From Butyriboletus loyo (taxonomy: Eukaryota > Basidiomycota > Agaricomycetes > Boletales > Boletaceae): a stretch of 64,000 bases of DNA. Below the pieces are notes generated by a model. That model did no database searches and was not told where the DNA came from. It saw only the letters and a program-made list of their open reading frames with translations. The stretch spans positions 372,001 through 436,000 of the forward strand of contig JBBPSI010000002.1 of the NCBI GenBank assembly GCA_038093515.1, read 5' to 3'. A program made the position numbers and the translations under genes. Positions 60,633 to 64,000 of the stretch are shown here, one piece after another (positions within the stretch are counted from its first letter, which is position 1; the number at the start of each line of letters is the position of its first letter).

Positions 60633-62401
60633 CTGACGGAGATGGAATCAACACAATATTGCGTATTCGCGTTACTTCGGAGATAAATCATGTACAACTT
60701 GGAGCGCGTATAGACGTTTGTATCATAGCTTTGTGATTGTCATCAGTATTCAAATTCAGGTCTCTCGTTGTCGTCTTCGAGTTTGAGGAAATCGATTCTA
60801 GTTCTCATGGTCTGACTGAGTAGGAGATCTAGTCCAGATCAGTTCACGGTGGCTGAATAAACACCCTACGAGCACACAATAGTCGACTGGTCACTGTCAG
60901 TTGTGTGTGAAATTTAATTTCCCCTTGATCATGTCCGCCTGACTTTCGAAGAGAGTACTGATCTCACATATCCACGTTGCGTACACGAGTCCCGGCGCCA
61001 TCATCACGCAGGATATGCCATCAACCAATTTATAGGGTTCGACTGGAACCGATGGTCCTCCACACCAATCTACCCGGATTCATGAGGAGTACGTGAACTG
61101 ATGTTTACATAAATATGGCCACTGATGCTCAATCAAGTCTACCATTTTTCGTGCCCTATCTATCTCGCTAACGTGTTGTCGGTTGTGGTTTTGAACACGG
61201 AAGTCTTAGTTGTGGTAGCAGCTGAGACGGTCAGCCCGGGACGTTGTTCACTCAGTACACACTTAGGATCAATCTGCATCGTCAGTCATCGTTTGTGATT
61301 TGTTCAACTTGGTCGTTGTCACTTGCATCTACAAGCCCTCACTGCGGAAGCAATTAGATTTTGCTCAGGGATCCACCGCCCTCACGTCGCGTATTGCGTG
61401 TTTCACGACTATGGTCGGAGTGAGTGGGTGGGAAGGTCGGGAGGAGTACTTGGTCATTCGCAGAGAGTGACCGTAAACCCGTCCTCCACAAAGGGACATG
61501 TGACGGAAACACAACGGTCTTAGTTCATGTAAACGTCAATCCATACCGTGTATTGCTTCAGTGTAAAGATACTTCCTGAATAGATGGTTGCAGGGCAAAT
61601 TAGGTCGACCAAAGCAGGGATGTGGGCGGCGGTCTGAAATTGAATACCACGGTTTATATCGATTGCAATTGTCACCAACAACTCGATGATCGCAAGGAAC
61701 GTCGCAAAGACTTCTTCCGTCCATGCAAGTCAAAAAATAGAGGATCGAGATGTGAGACAACCCGGATTGTGATCTTGGACACAAGGGATAGCTATAACCT
61801 GCAGAGCGACATAAAGACACTGCAGTATTGCAACACGCCACTGATTTACCGACACGTACCTAGGTGACCGTACATAACACTGCCTTCCACCTGTCCATGT
61901 ATCCCACGGAAATTTTCAAATGAATACGCGACTCCTCGGATCAGGTATATCTGTGATCAATACATTGTTCCTGTGGGGTCGAGCAAGTTCGCAAGACAGT
62001 AGTATTGTTCGTTTGGATACAAGCCAAACATACTAGGATGAAGCAGCAAAAAGCGGTGAGGAATCACGCGTAAATGCGGCGAGTGTTGTGCATTGATGTT
62101 GAAATATTTTTATTATAGTCCGAGTTCAATACAGAAATACCTAGCCGCTGCCAAAAGCAAGCCCAGTCTAGAGTTGAAGTGTAAGAGATAAATGGCGATC
62201 ACAATTTTATTCCCTACCGCGGAGGAGACAACTACATTCATGCCTTTCAAGAAAACACGTGAGTGATGGGAGAAAGTTGTTGATTCGAAAAAGAATCGAG
62301 TGTACGAGAATGAACCAGGGAATGAGTGCGATGGACAACAATGACAAAACAACGGAACATGCAATGACTACATTACAGGCTGGATGCTGGGCGCGATGGT
62401 A
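60633..62401. other. Intergenic, about 1.8 kb, longest gene-free stretch
   Basis: Between convergent STE23 and CKS1. Short open frames at 61323-61523 and 61536-61841 lack codon or motif support. No tRNA, snRNA, repeat or transposon end was recognised. Confidence 0.5.
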
Positions 62402-62844
62402 TTACTTCTTCCTGGGGTTGGCCCTGGCAACAGCCGGTTGTGGTTGTGCAGGTGGCACGTAGTTTTTAGGACGACGGAAAAGGAGGACATGGGGTTCTGG
62501 GGCTGCGACTCTGAATGAGAAGCCTCAAAGCAAAAGAGAGGACAGGTCAAACCATGAACTTCATAATGTTGCCACCCTAGGCTTTGAGTGATACCAATCC
62601 CCCTCCACTCTGCTTCTGCGAGGAGGCGAAGTGTACCTTCCTTCTCGTCAAAGAGCTCCTTTGGTACCAACTTCAAAAGAGGTTTCGGTAATATAACGTG
62701 GCGGTATTCATAATGATCGTCTGAGTATCTGTCGGAATAGTGTATCCTGTGGGTTGTCATCAGTCGTCTGGTCTGGGATAATCTGGCGACGACCTACTTC
62801 TCAATGTACTCCTCAAGCTTGTTGGTAGTCGCGCGGTCTGCCAT
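62402..62844 (-). CDS. CKS1: Cyclin-dependent kinase regulatory subunit CKS1/SUC1
   Basis: Small CDK-binding phospho-adaptor essential for cell-cycle transitions. The first exon (62798-62844) gives [16 protein letters not shown]; the second starts [20 protein letters not shown]; the third follows VH with [15 protein letters not shown]. The phosphate-binding Arg/Ser and the hinge HAPEPH are intact. The C-terminal tail [16 protein letters not shown] is longer than in yeast. Introns are 51 and about 50 nt, GT-AG. Length about 112 residues. It lies divergent from an unknown gene, 210 bp between starts. Confidence 0.97.
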
Positions 62845-63054
62845 CTTCCCGGACAGCGGATATATGCAGATTGAAGAGATGCTGGATGTTTGAATGGAAC
62901 CTTGCTCGTTGACCGTCAGTACTTCGGACAACGCGATTGAATCAGGATCTCACACAATGACGTGACTGCGCGTCTGTGACAAATGTCACACTGCTCTGCG
63001 GAAGGGTTCAGGGGTGTCGCGTGTGGAGTCCGACGCGTTTTGTTCTCAACTATC
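62845..63054. promoter_or_regulatory. Shared upstream region of CKS1 and terminal gene
   Basis: 210 bp between divergent starts; no recognised element. Confidence 0.35.
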
Positions 63055-64000
63055 ATGGAACACAATAATTGGTCTTTTAGGAATTGGGTCCCGGGGCAGA
63101 ACAATTATTTTAGACCCCATGAAGATGGATTCAATACAGGACGGTTTTTATCTCCAACTCCAGAGTCGCCGGATGCTTTGCGCATTCATCGCGAACTCCC
63201 TGATCTTTGGAACAATATTGGTGACTATATGCGTCTCACTTGCCTCGCGTCTCATTATATGCTGCATCAGAACCGTCACCGTCACCGCCAGCATTTCAGG
63301 GAGCGAGTTATGCTCACTCCCCGTTACCTTCTGTGAGACATTACAGTGACGGACATGGTCACAGTGAGGTACGTATTTTCGGTTCTCCCCGGCGACCATT
63401 TAGCCATACCCCATCGCATGAGAAGCACGGTAAGCGCTTGTTCCATTTTACGTTCCCTGCCTCCGACCTTTCTATCCGACAGAACATTCCAGCTATAATA
63501 CACGTTTGGATCGTTTAGAGATGTCGGCGTTGCATCACCCAATCAACTTGGATCAGTATCCTTCTCGGTTACCCCGTCCAACCAGCCCAGACGAACATAC
63601 CCCCGAGTACCATGTCACCTCTAGCAGTGAGGATACTACACGAAATCGATTTGGGTGGAGACTACGTCCCGTTTCCGAATTGGGTACGTCAACAAGGATT
63701 AATTATTCATTTCTCATTAATTGTCGATCCCAGCTGACAGGTTCCGTGGGGTATTCAAATTCGGCGTATTCAATGCGATACAATCTGCGTGTTTTGATAA
63801 GGTTCGAGTCTGTTTACATGAGCGAGATGGAATATTAGTGCTTCACTGCTTTCTGTAGGTCCTACATTCAGACGAAAATCTGGTAATTATACCCCTAAAT
63901 GATCTGGTTTCGTCACTGAAAAGTTCTCAGATTATCAGTGGTTGGTTCCGTGACTTGTGCATTGTCCATGACCCCCTAACTCCTGTCAGCGCCTACTGGA
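63055..64000 (+). CDS. Unknown gene, runs off the window end (partial)
   Basis: An ATG at 63055 opens MEHNNWSFRNWVPGQNNYFR, then FNTGRFLSPTPESPDALR; a 50-nt intron leads to PSPSPPAFQGASYAHSPLP and VRHYSDGHGHSE. After a further intron with acceptor near 63490, YNTRLDRLEMSALHHPIN and RLPRPTSPDEHTPEYHV continue, then an intron after PVSELG. The composition (His, Ser, Pro) suggests a disordered regulatory protein. No domain was recognised within the visible part, and the 3' exons lie outside. Confidence 0.5.

Noticed and set aside
61030..61060. GGGTTCGACTGGAACC, resembling a tRNA T-arm
   Set aside because: The loop and stem do not have tRNA geometry, and no acceptor, D or anticodon arms are found upstream.

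Overview
The window comes from a gene-dense filamentous basidiomycete, most likely an agaricomycete. The evidence is the short (about 45-60 nt) introns interrupting almost every gene, the very short intergenic spaces, and the gene content (WC-2-type PAS/GATA regulator, DASH subunit DAD3, kinesin-4, YTH reader, fungal IDO). No rRNA, tRNA, transposon, CRISPR array or bacterial-type operon was recognised. Gene models were built by reading conserved protein blocks across splice sites; for several genes the summed exon length is an exact multiple of three.

Layout. 0-9 kb: end of an unidentified gene, lumazine synthase RIB4 (-), Nopp140/SRP40 (+), a TilS-like PP-loop enzyme (-), a seven-helix membrane protein (+) and a YTH-domain m6A reader (+). 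9-11.5 kb: a divergent pair encoding the two halves of the Tm-1-like system (UPF0261 ATP-binding part and TIM-barrel part), both apparently broken by small deletions. 11.5-24 kb: PAC1/LIS1, a 1,986-residue kinesin-4, a short-chain dehydrogenase and a WC-2 homologue, all +. 24-32 kb: a conserved unknown protein (-), DAD3 (+), ARPC1 (-), an AGC kinase (-), IPK1 (+) and isovaleryl-CoA dehydrogenase (+). 32-46 kb: arginase (-), a class I/II aminotransferase (+), a CWF19L1/DRN1-type protein (-), NECAP (+), NFS1 (+), an SRSF1-like SR protein (+) and tubulin cofactor E (-). 46-64 kb: 3-hydroxyisobutyryl-CoA hydrolase (+), IDO (+), a large membrane-anchored unknown (-), an STE23/IDE peptidase (+), CKS1 (-) and an unknown gene running off the end (+).

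These are mostly housekeeping genes rather than one pathway. Two loose themes appear: cytoskeleton (PAC1, kinesin-4, DAD3, ARPC1, TBCE) and amino-acid metabolism (IVD, arginase, aminotransferase, HIBCH, IDO). About ten neighbouring pairs are head-to-head, with 68-320 bp between start codons, so shared promoters are common. The most notable observations are the joint decay of the Tm-1-like pair, four introns best explained by GC-AG splice sites, and several microexons (10-20 nt) in Nopp140, arginase, the aminotransferase and the dehydrogenase.
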